Positions 28,244-37,630 of a stretch of 64,000 nucleotides of DNA are shown piece after piece. This DNA comes from an uncultured Chitinophagaceae bacterium. Its GTDB lineage: Bacteria; Bacteroidota; Bacteroidia; Chitinophagales; Chitinophagaceae. The stretch spans positions 1 to 64,000 of the forward strand of contig CALMYJ010000036.1 in the NCBI GenBank assembly GCA_937873715.1, given 5' to 3'. The position numbers were made by a program, and so were the translations under genes. Under the pieces are notes generated by a model. That model had not been told where the DNA came from. It saw only the letters and a list, made by a program, of their open reading frames with translations, and did no database searches. Every line of letters begins with the position of its first letter. The first letter of the stretch is position 1.

Positions 28244-29425
28244 TCAACTGATATTTTCAATTACCATAGCGCTGGCGCCACCACCGCCATTACAAATACC
28301 GGCAGCGCCATAGCGGCCATGATGTTGTTTGAGTACATTCAGCAGCGTAACAATTATTCTTGCACCACTGGCACCCAGAGGATGACCGAGGGATACAGCG
28401 CCTCCATGCCGATTTACACGGGCAGGATCAAGCTGCATGCGGCGTGTATTTTCGATACCCACTACGGCGAAGGCTTCATTTAACTCCCAGTAATCGATAT
28501 CCGCCATTTGCAAGCCTGCTTTAGTAACAGCTTTTGGCACAGCCAGCGAAGGGGTTACTGTAAACCATTCCGGCGCCTGCTCAGCATCGGCATAAGCAAT
28601 AATTTTGGCCAAAGGGTTTAATCCAAGTGCTTTTACCTTATCGCCGCTGGCCAGTACTACTGCTGCGGCACCATCATTCATGGTAGAAGCATTGGCTGCA
28701 GTAACGGTGCCGTCTTTTACAAATGCACCTTTCAGCTCCGGTATTTTATCAAACTTTACATTAAAAGGCTCTTCATCTTTTGAAAAAAGTATTGGCTCAC
28801 CTTTTTTTTGAGGAATGGGTACCGGTACTATTTCATCTTTAAATTTTCCTTCGTTTACGGCTGCCTGTGAGCGCCTGTAGCTTTCTATGGCAAAGGCATC
28901 CTGTTCTTCACGGGATATACCACAGGTAGCAGCGCACATTTCGGCAGCATTGCCCATTGCCTTGCCATCATATACATCGGTTAGGCCGTCTTTGGCAAGT
29001 CCGTCGGTAAGTTGCGTATGGCCGTACTTGTTACCCCAGCGCATACTATCCACATAAAAGGGTACATTACTCATACTTTCCATGCCGCCGGCAACAACTA
29101 TATCTGCATCGCCAAGCAGTATGCTTTGTGCAGCCTGCGCTATGGCTTTCATGCCGCTGGCACATACTTTATTTACTGTGGTGCAGTTTACTTCGTTGGG
29201 CAGTCCGGCAAATTTGGCCACCTGCCTGGCAGGCGCCTGCCCAAGCCCGGCCTGTATTACACAGCCCATTAATACATCATTAACCATTGCCGCTTGTATG
29301 CCTGCTTTTTCGATGGCAGCCTTTATGGCAATGGCGCCTAATTGTGTGGCGCTGAAATTTTTTAAACTGCCGCCAAAACTGCCAATGGGGGTGCGTAAGG
29401 CGGAGAGGATATATACTTCTTTCAT
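28244..29425 (-). CDS. Acetyl-CoA C-acetyltransferase (thiolase II)
   Basis: A 393-residue biosynthetic-type thiolase. The nucleophile is C88 in NKVCASGMKA; the catalytic His and the second Cys lie in GHPLGASGARI and AGICNGGGGASAMVIE. It condenses or cleaves acetoacetyl-CoA and relatives. Absence of other beta-oxidation genes nearby leaves the physiological direction open. Confidence 0.94.
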   Translation of the reverse strand: MKEVYILSALRTPIGSFGGSLKNFSATQLGAIAIKAAIEKAGIQAAMVNDVLMGCVIQAGLGQAPARQVAKFAGLPNEVNCTTVNKVCASGMKAIAQAAQSILLGDADIVVAGGMESMSNVPFYVDSMRWGNKYGHTQLTDGLAKDGLTDVYDGKAMGNAAEMCAATCGISREEQDAFAIESYRRSQAAVNEGKFKDEIVPVPIPQKKGEPILFSKDEEPFNVKFDKIPELKGAFVKDGTVTAANASTMNDGAAAVVLASGDKVKALGLNPLAKIIAYADAEQAPEWFTVTPSLAVPKAVTKAGLQMADIDYWELNEAFAVVGIENTRRMQLDPARVNRHGGAVSLGHPLGASGARIIVTLLNVLKQHHGRYGAAGICNGGGGASAMVIENIS

Positions 29426-29477
29426 ACCAGAATCGTTTTATGATTTTAAAGGTAGCACAATTCTGCAGCACCCTGTG

Positions 29478-30551
29478 TTAGGCTGTATTAACCGTTGCTT
29501 TATGCCTGAACGCTTCAATGTAGGCTTTTACCTGTGCATTAAATTTTTCGGCTTCATCAAATAAAAAATGATGCTGTACCGGTATAACATATACCGGCAT
29601 GCCCGATAATTCGGTATCAAATTTTTGCAGCCGCACACCATCTTTTTCGGTGGTGAGTATAATTTTTTCAGTTGATTGTATTTTATCAAAATGCTTTTTG
29701 ATGTCTTTCAAATCGTCGCTGTCAAAAATATGGTGGTCGGGGTAGCGCAGCATTTCGTAAGTGTGTACATGGCTGGTTAAAAAATCTTTAAGGGGTTTGG
29801 GATTGGCAATGCCGGTAATCAGCAGTACATCAGTATGGCTGCCCATGTTAAAAGTTTGTTTGTTAAAAAGGTGATAGGGCATAGAATACTGTACTTCGGT
29901 AAAATAAATAGTTTGATGGGGGAGTGGTGTCAACTCTTTAATAACAGCCGTTTTTTTATCCGTACTAATGTTATGCGGACATTTGGTAACGATTATAATA
30001 TCGGCCCTTGAGGCGCTGCTTCGTTTATCCCTCAGGTCGCCTGCAGGCAGCATAAAATCTCGGGTGTACAGGTTGCCGTAATCTGTAAGTAAAATATTCA
30101 GCCCTGCTTTTACGGCACGGTGCTGCAGGGCATCATCCAGTATAATCACTTCTGTTTCGGGCCTGTCTTGCAATAATTGCGGAATGGCTACAATTCTTTC
30201 CTCCCCAACAGCAACGGATATGCCAGGAAATTTTTTATGAAACTGCATGGGCTCATCCCCAATATCCAGTGCAGTGGTGCCGGAGCCGGCAAGGCCGTAT
30301 CCCTTTGTTTTTCTTTTGTAGCCCCGGCTGATGGTAGCCGTTTTATAGTTGTCTTTAAGCAGCCGTATAAGGTATTCTGTCATGGGGGTTTTTCCTGTGC
30401 CGCCCACGGCAAGGTTTCCTACGCAGATAATGGGAAAGTTAAAGCTGGCTGATTTTAAAATGTTTGCGTCGTACAGTTTATTGCGCAGCCAAATAATGGA
30501 GCCGTAAATAAATGACACCGGGAAAAGCAGATAGCGAAAACTCCTGAGCAA
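29478..30551 (-). CDS. lpxK: Tetraacyldisaccharide 4'-kinase
   Basis: LpxK phosphorylates the 4' position of the lipid A disaccharide precursor at the inner membrane. The N-terminal hydrophobic helix (LLFPVSFIYGSIIWLR) is its anchor. The P-loop is GNLAVGGTGKTPMTEYL. The 357-residue length fits. It lies 18 bp downstream of the 5-formyl-THF cyclo-ligase gene on the same strand and may share its transcript. Confidence 0.95.
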   Translation of the reverse strand: MLRSFRYLLFPVSFIYGSIIWLRNKLYDANILKSASFNFPIICVGNLAVGGTGKTPMTEYLIRLLKDNYKTATISRGYKRKTKGYGLAGSGTTALDIGDEPMQFHKKFPGISVAVGEERIVAIPQLLQDRPETEVIILDDALQHRAVKAGLNILLTDYGNLYTRDFMLPAGDLRDKRSSASRADIIIVTKCPHNISTDKKTAVIKELTPLPHQTIYFTEVQYSMPYHLFNKQTFNMGSHTDVLLITGIANPKPLKDFLTSHVHTYEMLRYPDHHIFDSDDLKDIKKHFDKIQSTEKIILTTEKDGVRLQKFDTELSGMPVYVIPVQHHFLFDEAEKFNAQVKAYIEAFRHKATVNTA

Positions 30552-30569
30552 TGTTTTTAAGTTTAATGT

Positions 30570-31145
30570 TTAAAACGCATAAACCTTTTCGTGTGTAATG
30601 CAGTAGTCGAGCTTTATGTCTGTATTACCTGCATCTTCTATACAATCCAGTGCATCAAAATAGCTGAAGCCTATTTTGATACAATCTTTGCGGCAACGTG
30701 CCAAAAACCTGTCGTAATAGCCTTTGCCATAGCCAACCCTGTAACCGCTTTTGTCAAAAGCAAGCAGGGGTACAATTACCATATCAATTTCCGATGGATA
30801 TACTTCTGTTCCATTTACCGGTTCGTATACACCAAAACTGCTTTTGGCGAATTGGGTGTCCTCATTTACCATCACGGATAACAACTCATCACAGCCCTCA
30901 ATTTCAACCATTACCGGGTATAAGATGTACAGGCCCGGGTGTATAAAAGCGCAGTAATCTACAATGTGAAGTGGATTAAATTCTTTCATCTTTTCAATAG
31001 GGGCGTAGGTCATAACAAGCGTGGGGATTTGTATGACTGATTTTTGAAACTGAATCAGCATCAGGTCGTCCATCTTGGATTGCTGGGAAGCGGTGAGTTG
31101 TAATCTCTTTTCCTTATAAATATGCCTGATATCTTTTTTTTTCAT
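30570..31145 (-). CDS. 5-formyltetrahydrofolate cyclo-ligase
   Basis: Converts 5-formyl-THF to 5,10-methenyl-THF with ATP. The start at 31145 (MKKKDIRHIYKEKR) gives 191 residues and the basic first helix usual in this family; the in-frame ATG at 31178 adds eleven residues. The signature VGYGKGYYDRFLARCRK is intact. A run of same-strand genes (DUF3822, rsmD, this, lpxK) suggests one operon. Confidence 0.93.
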   Translation of the reverse strand: MKKKDIRHIYKEKRLQLTASQQSKMDDLMLIQFQKSVIQIPTLVMTYAPIEKMKEFNPLHIVDYCAFIHPGLYILYPVMVEIEGCDELLSVMVNEDTQFAKSSFGVYEPVNGTEVYPSEIDMVIVPLLAFDKSGYRVGYGKGYYDRFLARCRKDCIKIGFSYFDALDCIEDAGNTDIKLDYCITHEKVYAF

Positions 31146-31190
31146 CAGCCGGCAATGTATCGGTGAGTAGTTATGCAACGGTAGCCATCA

Positions 31191-31730
31191 TTATGGCATT
31201 ATAAAGATAGAAAAGATTGTGGTGCCGTAGCTGCGTTCTGTTTTGTAATAATCAAATTTGCGGTAATCATTGCGTGGGGTATGCTCCAGTACAAACCAGC
31301 CTTTTGGCCGGAGTAATTTTTTTTCAAAAATTTTAAGTGGCAGTTCATCTATAGTACCCAGTGCATAAGGTGGTCCTGCAAAAATGAAATCAAATTGTTC
31401 GGTACAGCTTTCAATGAATTTAAATACTTCGGCCTTAAATAATTTTATATGATTAAAGCCAAGCTCGGCCGAAGTTTTTTTGATGAATTCATACATCGCT
31501 GAATCTTTTTCAACAATGCTCAGGCTGGGAGCGCCACGGCTTGCCAGTTCGTAACTGATGCAGCCGGTGCCGCCAAAGAGGTCGAGGGTGGATAATGTTT
31601 CAATATCGAGGTTGTTTTGAATGATATTAAACAAGCCTTCTTTTGCAATATCGGTTGTGGGCCTTGTATGCGGCATACTTGCCGGCGGATTGATTTTTCT
31701 GCCTCCGTGAGTGCCGCTGATTATACGCAT
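31191..31730 (-). CDS. rsmD: 16S rRNA (guanine(966)-N2)-methyltransferase
   Basis: A 179-residue class I methyltransferase with the RsmD opening MRIISGTHGGRKI, the SAM-binding DLFGGTGCISYELASRGA, and a catalytic motif IV that reads AGPPY instead of the usual DPPY. It methylates G966 of 16S rRNA. It overlaps the upstream DUF3822 gene by ten bases, so the two are coupled. Confidence 0.93.
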   Translation of the reverse strand: MRIISGTHGGRKINPPASMPHTRPTTDIAKEGLFNIIQNNLDIETLSTLDLFGGTGCISYELASRGAPSLSIVEKDSAMYEFIKKTSAELGFNHIKLFKAEVFKFIESCTEQFDFIFAGPPYALGTIDELPLKIFEKKLLRPKGWFVLEHTPRNDYRKFDYYKTERSYGTTIFSIFIMP

Positions 31731-32551
31731 GATGCCATTGCAAAATGGTGTGAAAAAAAATGTGCCGGGTATTGCTGCATGCTTTCGGGATAAGTATAGT
31801 TGCCGGGTAATTGGCCAAACTCCAGCCGGAGGAAGTATTTACTGATTTCTTTGTACAGCGGCGATACGGCATCAATCATACCGCAAAGCGTAAGCTCAAC
31901 AGCTTCTGCCGGCACTTCAAATGCCTGGCAAAGTTGTAGCAAATAATAGGCTACGTCTTCGGGTGTTTTAAAGTTGAAGTTTTGTATGATTTGCAGTTTG
32001 CCATTCTTTTTTAGCATAGCTGTAAAGCAGGATGGCTTAAATATGCAGTAAAGGGTGTTGCCATTATTGGTAGTGATATCTGTAAGCAGGGTGTTGCAGT
32101 GTACATAGTTATCTGCTGTAAGCAGGTATTCAATCGTTGCATTTACCTGCTGGGGTACGCCATATATATTGTATAGCTGGTGCCTGTACAGGTAATCTTT
32201 TTTGAGCAGCATATCCTGTGCATCGCCATACAGCATTTGCAGTACATCATTGTTTAGGTCATCCTGCATATACTGATAGGGTACCAGTACCGAGTAAGGA
32301 TATGCGTAAATGATATTTACCTTTTTGAAAGGCTCTTGCAAAATTTCCTGTTTTTCAGTAATGCTGCGTAAGGCGGCTGCAGCCGTTTCGGGGCCGGCAG
32401 ACTGTGGCAGGTGATACACGGCAAGTGCAGTGCATGCCTGTGTGGCATCGTCTGTAATGAAATACGATATGCCCTGTAAACCCACTTCAAGAAAAAGGTT
32501 GTTGCCTGCGGTATCGCCGGAATGTGCATGTATTTCGAAAGAAGGCGTCAA
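31721..32551 (-). CDS. DUF3822 family protein
   Basis: A 276-residue cytoplasmic protein of DUF3822, a family found in Bacteroidota and often beside rsmD. Regular blocks include FLEVGLQGISYFI, NIIYAYPYSVLVP and LYCIFKPSCFTAML. The alternation of beta strands in two lobes recalls the actin-like ATPase fold, but I see no clear phosphate-binding motif. Function is not known. It overlaps rsmD by ten bases. Start chosen as first ATG (MTPSFEIHAH). Confidence 0.8.
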   Translation of the reverse strand: MTPSFEIHAHSGDTAGNNLFLEVGLQGISYFITDDATQACTALAVYHLPQSAGPETAAAALRSITEKQEILQEPFKKVNIIYAYPYSVLVPYQYMQDDLNNDVLQMLYGDAQDMLLKKDYLYRHQLYNIYGVPQQVNATIEYLLTADNYVHCNTLLTDITTNNGNTLYCIFKPSCFTAMLKKNGKLQIIQNFNFKTPEDVAYYLLQLCQAFEVPAEAVELTLCGMIDAVSPLYKEISKYFLRLEFGQLPGNYTYPESMQQYPAHFFSHHFAMASCV

Positions 32552-32594
32552 TACAAAAATTTAGGTTGGCAAAATAAGATATTTTTGCTGACTT

Positions 32595-33953
32595 ATGGAC
32601 GGTGTAGCAGCAACTAATGCATTAAAGGTACAAGTTACAAACAGGCAGGTATTATCTATTGCGTTGCCTATTTCGTTTGCAATACTCATTCCACAGTTAA
32701 ATTTACTTACCAACAGTATTTTCCTGGGGCATTACGATGCCGAATCGCTGGGTAATGCCGGGGTAACGGGTGTTTTTTATCTCATCTTTGCTGTGGCTGG
32801 TCATGGACTTAATAACGGTGTACAGTCTGTGCTTTCCCGGTATGCCGGCTCGGGCAATACCGATGCTTTTAAAACCATACTTACCCAGGGGGTACGCATC
32901 AGTATTTTTTTTGCATTGGCAGGGATTGTAATTACCTGGGGTATTGCACCGTTTATATTAAAACAGGTAGCCGATCCTGTTGCTTATCCTAAGGAGATGG
33001 CTTTTTTACGTATCCGTATCCTGGGGCTTCCATTCCTGTATCTTTTTCAAATGGGTAATGCTTTTTTGGTGGCTTCGCTCAACAGCCGTTATTTAATATA
33101 CGGGTTTATAGCCGAGGCTTCGGTAAATGTGTTGCTGGATTACCTGCTGATATTTGGCAACTGGGGTTTTCCTGAAATGGGTTTTAATGGTGCAGCAGTA
33201 GCTTCGGTTATTGCAGAAGTATTTGGGATGTTGCTTGTAATGACAGTATTGCTGCGTACCGGTTTAAAAAAGAAATATGCATTGTTACAAAACCTGCGGT
33301 ACAATAAGCTTATTTCCCGTGAAGTGCTTGTGATATCTGCACCTTTGGTAGTGCAGTTTGTAATAAGTGTTACCACGTGGCTTACATTTTTTATACTGAT
33401 AGAATCCCGGCATGATGAGATAGCCAAGGCCGTAAGCAATACCATGCGTAATATTTTTGGTATTGGCGGTGTTTTTGTTTGGGCATTTTCCGGAACCTGC
33501 AATACGATGGTGAGCAACCTGCGTGGGCAGGGCCGGTACGATTTGGTGGTATCTGCCATCAATAAAATTATGCTGTGGAGTATGGCGCTTTGCTTTAGCA
33601 TGTGCCTTATTGCAAATTTATTTCCGGGTTTATTTTTTGGATTATTCGGGCAGGGCGAAGCATTTGTACAGGCAGGTGTGCCGGTATTGAGGGTAGTTAC
33701 CCTGGGCATGATGATTATGAGTGCTGCCAACATCTGGCTGAACGGGGTAACGGGTACGGGTAAAACAAAAGTGAACCTGGCTATAGAAATTGCTGCCATT
33801 GCAGTATACCTTATCTACACCTGGGTGTTTATGAAACTGCATTATGTTTCGCTGGCTATGGCCTGGAGCAACGAAGTGGTGTATTGGAGTACAATATTTT
33901 TACTGGCATTTACCTTTATCAAAAGCGGCAAATGGAAGCCGGCGGGTGCCTGA
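32595..33953 (+). CDS. MATE-family efflux transporter
   Basis: A 452-residue inner-membrane protein with twelve predicted hydrophobic helices in two similar halves and the MATE blocks SIALPISFAILIPQLNLLTNSIFLGHY near the N-terminus and WLNGVTGTGKT in the C-terminal half. MATE pumps use Na+ or H+ gradients to expel cationic compounds. Substrate cannot be predicted. It diverges from DUF3822 with 43 bp between starts. Confidence 0.92.
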   Translation: MDGVAATNALKVQVTNRQVLSIALPISFAILIPQLNLLTNSIFLGHYDAESLGNAGVTGVFYLIFAVAGHGLNNGVQSVLSRYAGSGNTDAFKTILTQGVRISIFFALAGIVITWGIAPFILKQVADPVAYPKEMAFLRIRILGLPFLYLFQMGNAFLVASLNSRYLIYGFIAEASVNVLLDYLLIFGNWGFPEMGFNGAAVASVIAEVFGMLLVMTVLLRTGLKKKYALLQNLRYNKLISREVLVISAPLVVQFVISVTTWLTFFILIESRHDEIAKAVSNTMRNIFGIGGVFVWAFSGTCNTMVSNLRGQGRYDLVVSAINKIMLWSMALCFSMCLIANLFPGLFFGLFGQGEAFVQAGVPVLRVVTLGMMIMSAANIWLNGVTGTGKTKVNLAIEIAAIAVYLIYTWVFMKLHYVSLAMAWSNEVVYWSTIFLLAFTFIKSGKWKPAGA

Positions 33954-33963
33954 TGCGGTTAAC

Positions 33964-35283
33964 CTATTTGCGTTTCAGCCAAATCTCCGGGTTCATTTCG
34001 CTTTGTTCGTTACTAATTTGTAAATCTACAGCACCCACACCATCAAGGTTGGCCGCCACTTTACCAATTACCTGGCCCACACGAACTTTTTGACCTTTTG
34101 AAATTGTAACACCGGATATATTGCTGTAGCCGGTAAAATAACGGCCATGCTTAACCACTACCATCTGCACATCGTCGTAATTATTTACCAGCATTACCTC
34201 TCCATCAAAAATGGCTTTTACATCATTGCCAATATTACTGCCGATAGAAATACCCTGGCTGTTAACTTCTACGCCGTTATCTAATTTGTTCGATCCAAAG
34301 CGGAGCAGGATATAGCCGCTGTTTACCGGCCAGGGCAGGTTGCCTTTATTGCGTTCAAAATTGGTATTGAGGGTAACATCGGCTTCGGTAGCCAGTAGCA
34401 CACTGGCTTGCTTTGCAGCCGGGGGAGCCGCTTTTTTGGGTGTTGTTGTTTTTGCCGTACTGCCGGCAGTTTCATCTTTTACATCGGCTTCTTTTTTCTT
34501 CCTGTCTTCAATGGCCTTTGCTGTAGCCGCTTTTTTGGCATCTTCCACGGCACGTTTGATGGCTGCAGCAATGGCATTATTTACCTTCTGCATCTGCTTC
34601 TTTTTGGCAGCAATCTGGTTATTGAGTTCTTTACTTTGTGCTTTGAGGCTGGCTACTACTTTATTCTTTTCGTCCTGCTGTTCCTTAAGTGTGGATACCT
34701 CTTTGTTTTGTACCTGCAATACCACGCTTTTTTTCTGCTTATTGCTGTTGAGGTCTGTTATACGTTCTTTAAGCATGGCCTGTGTACGAAGTATATTTTC
34801 GCCCTGCATCTCCCGGTAATTGCGATAGCTTTTAAGATAGGTAATGCGTTTGATGGCATCATTAAAGCCATTGGAGGAAAAGATGAAATTTAAAAAGTCG
34901 GCATTGCTCCTGTTTTTATAAGCATATACCATGCTTCGGGCATATTCCTGCTTGAGGGTATCGAGCAGCAGTTTTAATTTGTTGATATCCCTTTGTGATT
35001 TATAAATGGTATTATCCATCAGGTTTATTTCCCTGTTAATATTATCTACAACACGGGACTGAATATGCAGCTTATGGTTGATTTGCTGCAGGTAGGTAAG
35101 ATTTTCTTTGGTAGATTTTTTGTTTTTATTCAACAATTCCTGGGCCTGCTCAAGTTCTCTTTTTAGTTCCTGCCGCTGGCGTTCCAGGTCTTGCTGTTCC
35201 TTTGATGCAGGGGGTTGCGCTATGAGTGCAGCGGAAGCAAAAATAAAAACCAGGAGTATTGCAATATTTTTTTTCATAGCCAT
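33964..35283 (-). CDS. EnvC-like murein hydrolase activator (degenerate LytM domain)
   Basis: A 439-residue exported protein: signal peptide (about 3-22), a long coiled coil (about 25-250), an Ala/Lys-rich linker, and a C-terminal LytM-like domain. The zinc ligands of M23 peptidases are missing: the first motif reads GISIGSNIGND with no HxxxD, and the usual LHFE is replaced by VDLQISNE. EnvC and NlpD have lost these residues as well and act by activating amidases at the division site. Inferred role: regulator of cell-wall splitting. It is followed upstream on the same strand by DUF4292, a frequent pairing in Bacteroidota. Confidence 0.85.
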   Translation of the reverse strand: MAMKKNIAILLVFIFASAALIAQPPASKEQQDLERQRQELKRELEQAQELLNKNKKSTKENLTYLQQINHKLHIQSRVVDNINREINLMDNTIYKSQRDINKLKLLLDTLKQEYARSMVYAYKNRSNADFLNFIFSSNGFNDAIKRITYLKSYRNYREMQGENILRTQAMLKERITDLNSNKQKKSVVLQVQNKEVSTLKEQQDEKNKVVASLKAQSKELNNQIAAKKKQMQKVNNAIAAAIKRAVEDAKKAATAKAIEDRKKKEADVKDETAGSTAKTTTPKKAAPPAAKQASVLLATEADVTLNTNFERNKGNLPWPVNSGYILLRFGSNKLDNGVEVNSQGISIGSNIGNDVKAIFDGEVMLVNNYDDVQMVVVKHGRYFTGYSNISGVTISKGQKVRVGQVIGKVAANLDGVGAVDLQISNEQSEMNPEIWLKRK

Positions 35284-35424
35284 GTTGATTTTACCGGTAA
35301 CAACAAAAATACAAATGGGTGCTAACCTGCTATCGACTTAAAAACTAACACCTGTGTATAAGTAAAAATTGACCATGCTATGCAATGCGGTAAATACTGA
35401 AAATACTTGCATGCAATGTAACGC

Positions 35425-36261
35425 TTACCGGGGTTTATAATTTTTGGGTATGCTAAAATTTACCTGTAATTCTTTGTTAAACTCATATTGCCTGAATTTG
35501 AGCTGTATGTTTATTTTCTTTTTTTCAGACACTATTATTTCCCTGTAGGTAGAAAAAATGTACCCGTTGGCATTTTCATAATCGGCATAAGTAATATCTG
35601 CCGTTCGGTTTCTGCCAATATCAAGGTCATCGAGTTTACTGTGCAAAATGTTCCTTTCTGTACGGCTGAGCGTAAGTAAATGTTTAAAAACCGGGCCTAC
35701 GGCTGCCAGTGCAATTTTTGCCTCGTTTTCTTTGTAGGATACAATGCTGTCGCCAAGGAATACGGGGTTGCCTACAAGTAAATCCTGCAGGGTATTAAAG
35801 TCGAAAGGTATTTGTGATACCTCCTGCAAATAGTCGATTGAGCGTAGGGTGGCTTCTTTATTTATTTTATCCATTATAAACACACTGTCTTTTGTAATGA
35901 GTGCTCTGAATGCTTCTATATTAAAAACAGTGGCATAGCCCGAAAGCCATATCACACTGTCTTTTATAGAGCGTACAAAAACAGTGATGTTTGGTTGCTT
36001 GCCTTTTGCATCTTCATACTCCGCTTTAATTTTTGCCGAAAATGTTTTGTATTCGGGAACCTGGCGATGTGCGTTATTGAGCATATTCCGCAGTGTGAGT
36101 ATTGAATCCAGCTCAGACTGCGAAGTGATGTGTACAGCAGTGGAGTCTTTTTTAGCAATGGCTTCCTGTATTTTTTTGGTTGATTTGCAACTGCTGCCCA
36201 GCATCAGCCATATTGCCAATACCATTAAAAAACATAGCTGTTGTAGTGCATGTGGTTTCAT
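35425..36261 (-). CDS. DUF4292 lipoprotein
   Basis: A 278-residue protein with a lipoprotein signal (hydrophobic stretch, then GSSCKS). The rest is mostly beta strand with the DUF4292 blocks KTFSAKIKAEYED, VFVRSIKDSVIWLSG and EAFRALITKDSVFIM. The fold is related to LolA/LolB-type lipid-binding proteins, and a role in the outer membrane has been suggested for the family; not demonstrated here. It probably forms an operon with dut upstream and the EnvC-like gene downstream. Confidence 0.82.
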   Translation of the reverse strand: MKPHALQQLCFLMVLAIWLMLGSSCKSTKKIQEAIAKKDSTAVHITSQSELDSILTLRNMLNNAHRQVPEYKTFSAKIKAEYEDAKGKQPNITVFVRSIKDSVIWLSGYATVFNIEAFRALITKDSVFIMDKINKEATLRSIDYLQEVSQIPFDFNTLQDLLVGNPVFLGDSIVSYKENEAKIALAAVGPVFKHLLTLSRTERNILHSKLDDLDIGRNRTADITYADYENANGYIFSTYREIIVSEKKKINIQLKFRQYEFNKELQVNFSIPKNYKPR

Positions 36262-36328
36262 GTGTTTTGTTTATTTCAGGCTGCTTTGTGCAGCATCAGA
36301 CCTGCCTGTTTATTAATAGCAGCAGTTG

Positions 36329-36772
36329 TTATTGCCTGCCGGTGTGCCCAAAGCCGCCAGCCCCTCTTGAAGTGTCGGTTAAAACTTCGGCAGGCTGTAA
36401 TATGGCGGTTTCAATTTTATTAAATACCACCTGTGCAATGCGGTCGCCTTGCTGTATGGTGTGGGGCTGGCTGCCCAGGTTGATGAGTATTACTTTTATT
36501 TCACCGCGGTAATCGCTGTCGATAGTGCCGGGTGTATTCAGGCAGGTAATACCATGATTGATGGCCATACCGCTCCTTGGCCGTACCTGGGCTTCGTAAC
36601 CCATTGGTATTTCCATGTACAGCCCGGTGGGCACCAGCCTGCGTTCAAGCGGTTGCAGGGTAATTGGGGTTTCAATATTGGCCCTCAAATCCATGCCGGC
36701 TGCACCCTCGGTGGCGTAGGAGGGCAGCTCATTGCCAGATTGGTTTACTACTTTAATGGTAATTTTTTGCAT
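36329..36772 (-). CDS. dut: dUTP diphosphatase
   Basis: Hydrolyses dUTP to dUMP, keeping uracil out of DNA. The start at 36772 (MQKITIKVVNQ) gives 147 residues, the family length; the longer frame from 36811 has no support. The motifs are intact: AGMDLRA, RSGMAIN, GTIDSDYRGEIKVIL and the C-terminal RGAGGFGHTGR that closes over the active site. Confidence 0.96.
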   Translation of the reverse strand: MQKITIKVVNQSGNELPSYATEGAAGMDLRANIETPITLQPLERRLVPTGLYMEIPMGYEAQVRPRSGMAINHGITCLNTPGTIDSDYRGEIKVILINLGSQPHTIQQGDRIAQVVFNKIETAILQPAEVLTDTSRGAGGFGHTGRQ

Positions 36773-36828
36773 GGCAGCAAAGGTAATGATGCAGGGGCAT
36801 GAAAAAGGCATTTACTGCTTTGGGAATT

Positions 36829-37311
36829 TTAGCCCTGTTTTTGTAACAATATACTGGCATAGGCAACAATTCCTTCCTCACGGCCTACAAAGCCCATTTT
36901 TTCGGTGGTGGTGGCTTTGATGGAAACATCTTTTACAGTTAAGGAAACTATGTTGGCAATTACCTGCTGCATTTGGGGTACATAAGGTTTTATTTTAGGC
37001 AACTGCAGGCAAATGGTGCTGTCGATATTTATAAGGCTGTAGCCTTCGGCCTGTACCAGTTCATTACATTTTTTCAATAAAATTTTGCTGTCGGCATTTT
37101 TGTAGGCCATATCCGTATCGGGAAAATGCAGGCCAATATCGCCGAGGCAGGCAGCGCCCAGCATGGCATCGCAAATGGCATGCAGCAGTACATCGGCATC
37201 GCTGTGGCCTAACGCACCTTTATGATGCGGCACCAGCACACCACCCAGCCAAAAATCACGGCCTTCAACTAATTGATGAAAATCGATGCCCTGGCCTACC
37301 CGGATTTGCAT
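36829..37311 (-). CDS. ispF: 2-C-methyl-D-erythritol 2,4-cyclodiphosphate synthase
   Basis: IspF makes the cyclic diphosphate intermediate of the MEP isoprenoid pathway. The start at 37311 (MQIRVGQGIDFHQL) gives 160 residues and the family's metal-binding DFH; an open frame further upstream only reflects read-through into the palindromic repeat. GHSDADVLLHAICDAMLGAACLGDIG and FPDTD are intact. Copy B of the REPIN element begins 58 bp from its start codon, so the island's insertions may lie close to or within its promoter. Confidence 0.96.
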   Translation of the reverse strand: MQIRVGQGIDFHQLVEGRDFWLGGVLVPHHKGALGHSDADVLLHAICDAMLGAACLGDIGLHFPDTDMAYKNADSKILLKKCNELVQAEGYSLINIDSTICLQLPKIKPYVPQMQQVIANIVSLTVKDVSIKATTTEKMGFVGREEGIVAYASILLQKQG

Positions 37312-37368
37312 AATAAACAATTTTGTGTGGGTTGCAAATATACAGTGCCCTAACAAAAGAGTGCCTAA

Positions 37369-37572
37369 TTCCCGGCAACGTCTCTTTGCCGTGCTTTGTG
37401 GGAGGATAAAGGACGTTGTGTTTTTTGGAAATCCTGGTATCTTTAACGCAAGGCCTGTAAAAGTTTTATGAAAATGCCGGTAACTGATTTTAAAAAAATA
37501 GCGGCAGAAAGTGTTATAGGCGCAACGTCCTTGCCAGCGCACCGGGCAGTGAGTAAGAGACGTTGCTGGGAA
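37369..37572. repeat. REPIN-like palindromic element, copy B
   Basis: A 204-bp element bounded by TTCCCGGCAACGTCTC and GAGACGTTGCTGGGAA, with each end folding into a hairpin whose arms are CAACGTCC / GACGTTG. The middle (about 100 bp) matches copies A and C. The three bases TAA precede the left end here and at every other complete left end in the window. It marks the left edge of the accessory island, between ispF and the hypothetical gene at 37631. Confidence 0.85.
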
Positions 37573-37630
37573 AAAGTTAGGGAGCAGAATGGATTTAGGA
37601 CCTTATATACCTTTTAAATATTAGTATATT

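Noticed and set aside
37312..37542. An upstream extension of ispF
   Set aside because: The extra residues are a translation of REPIN copy B; the conserved IspF N-terminus starts at 37311.
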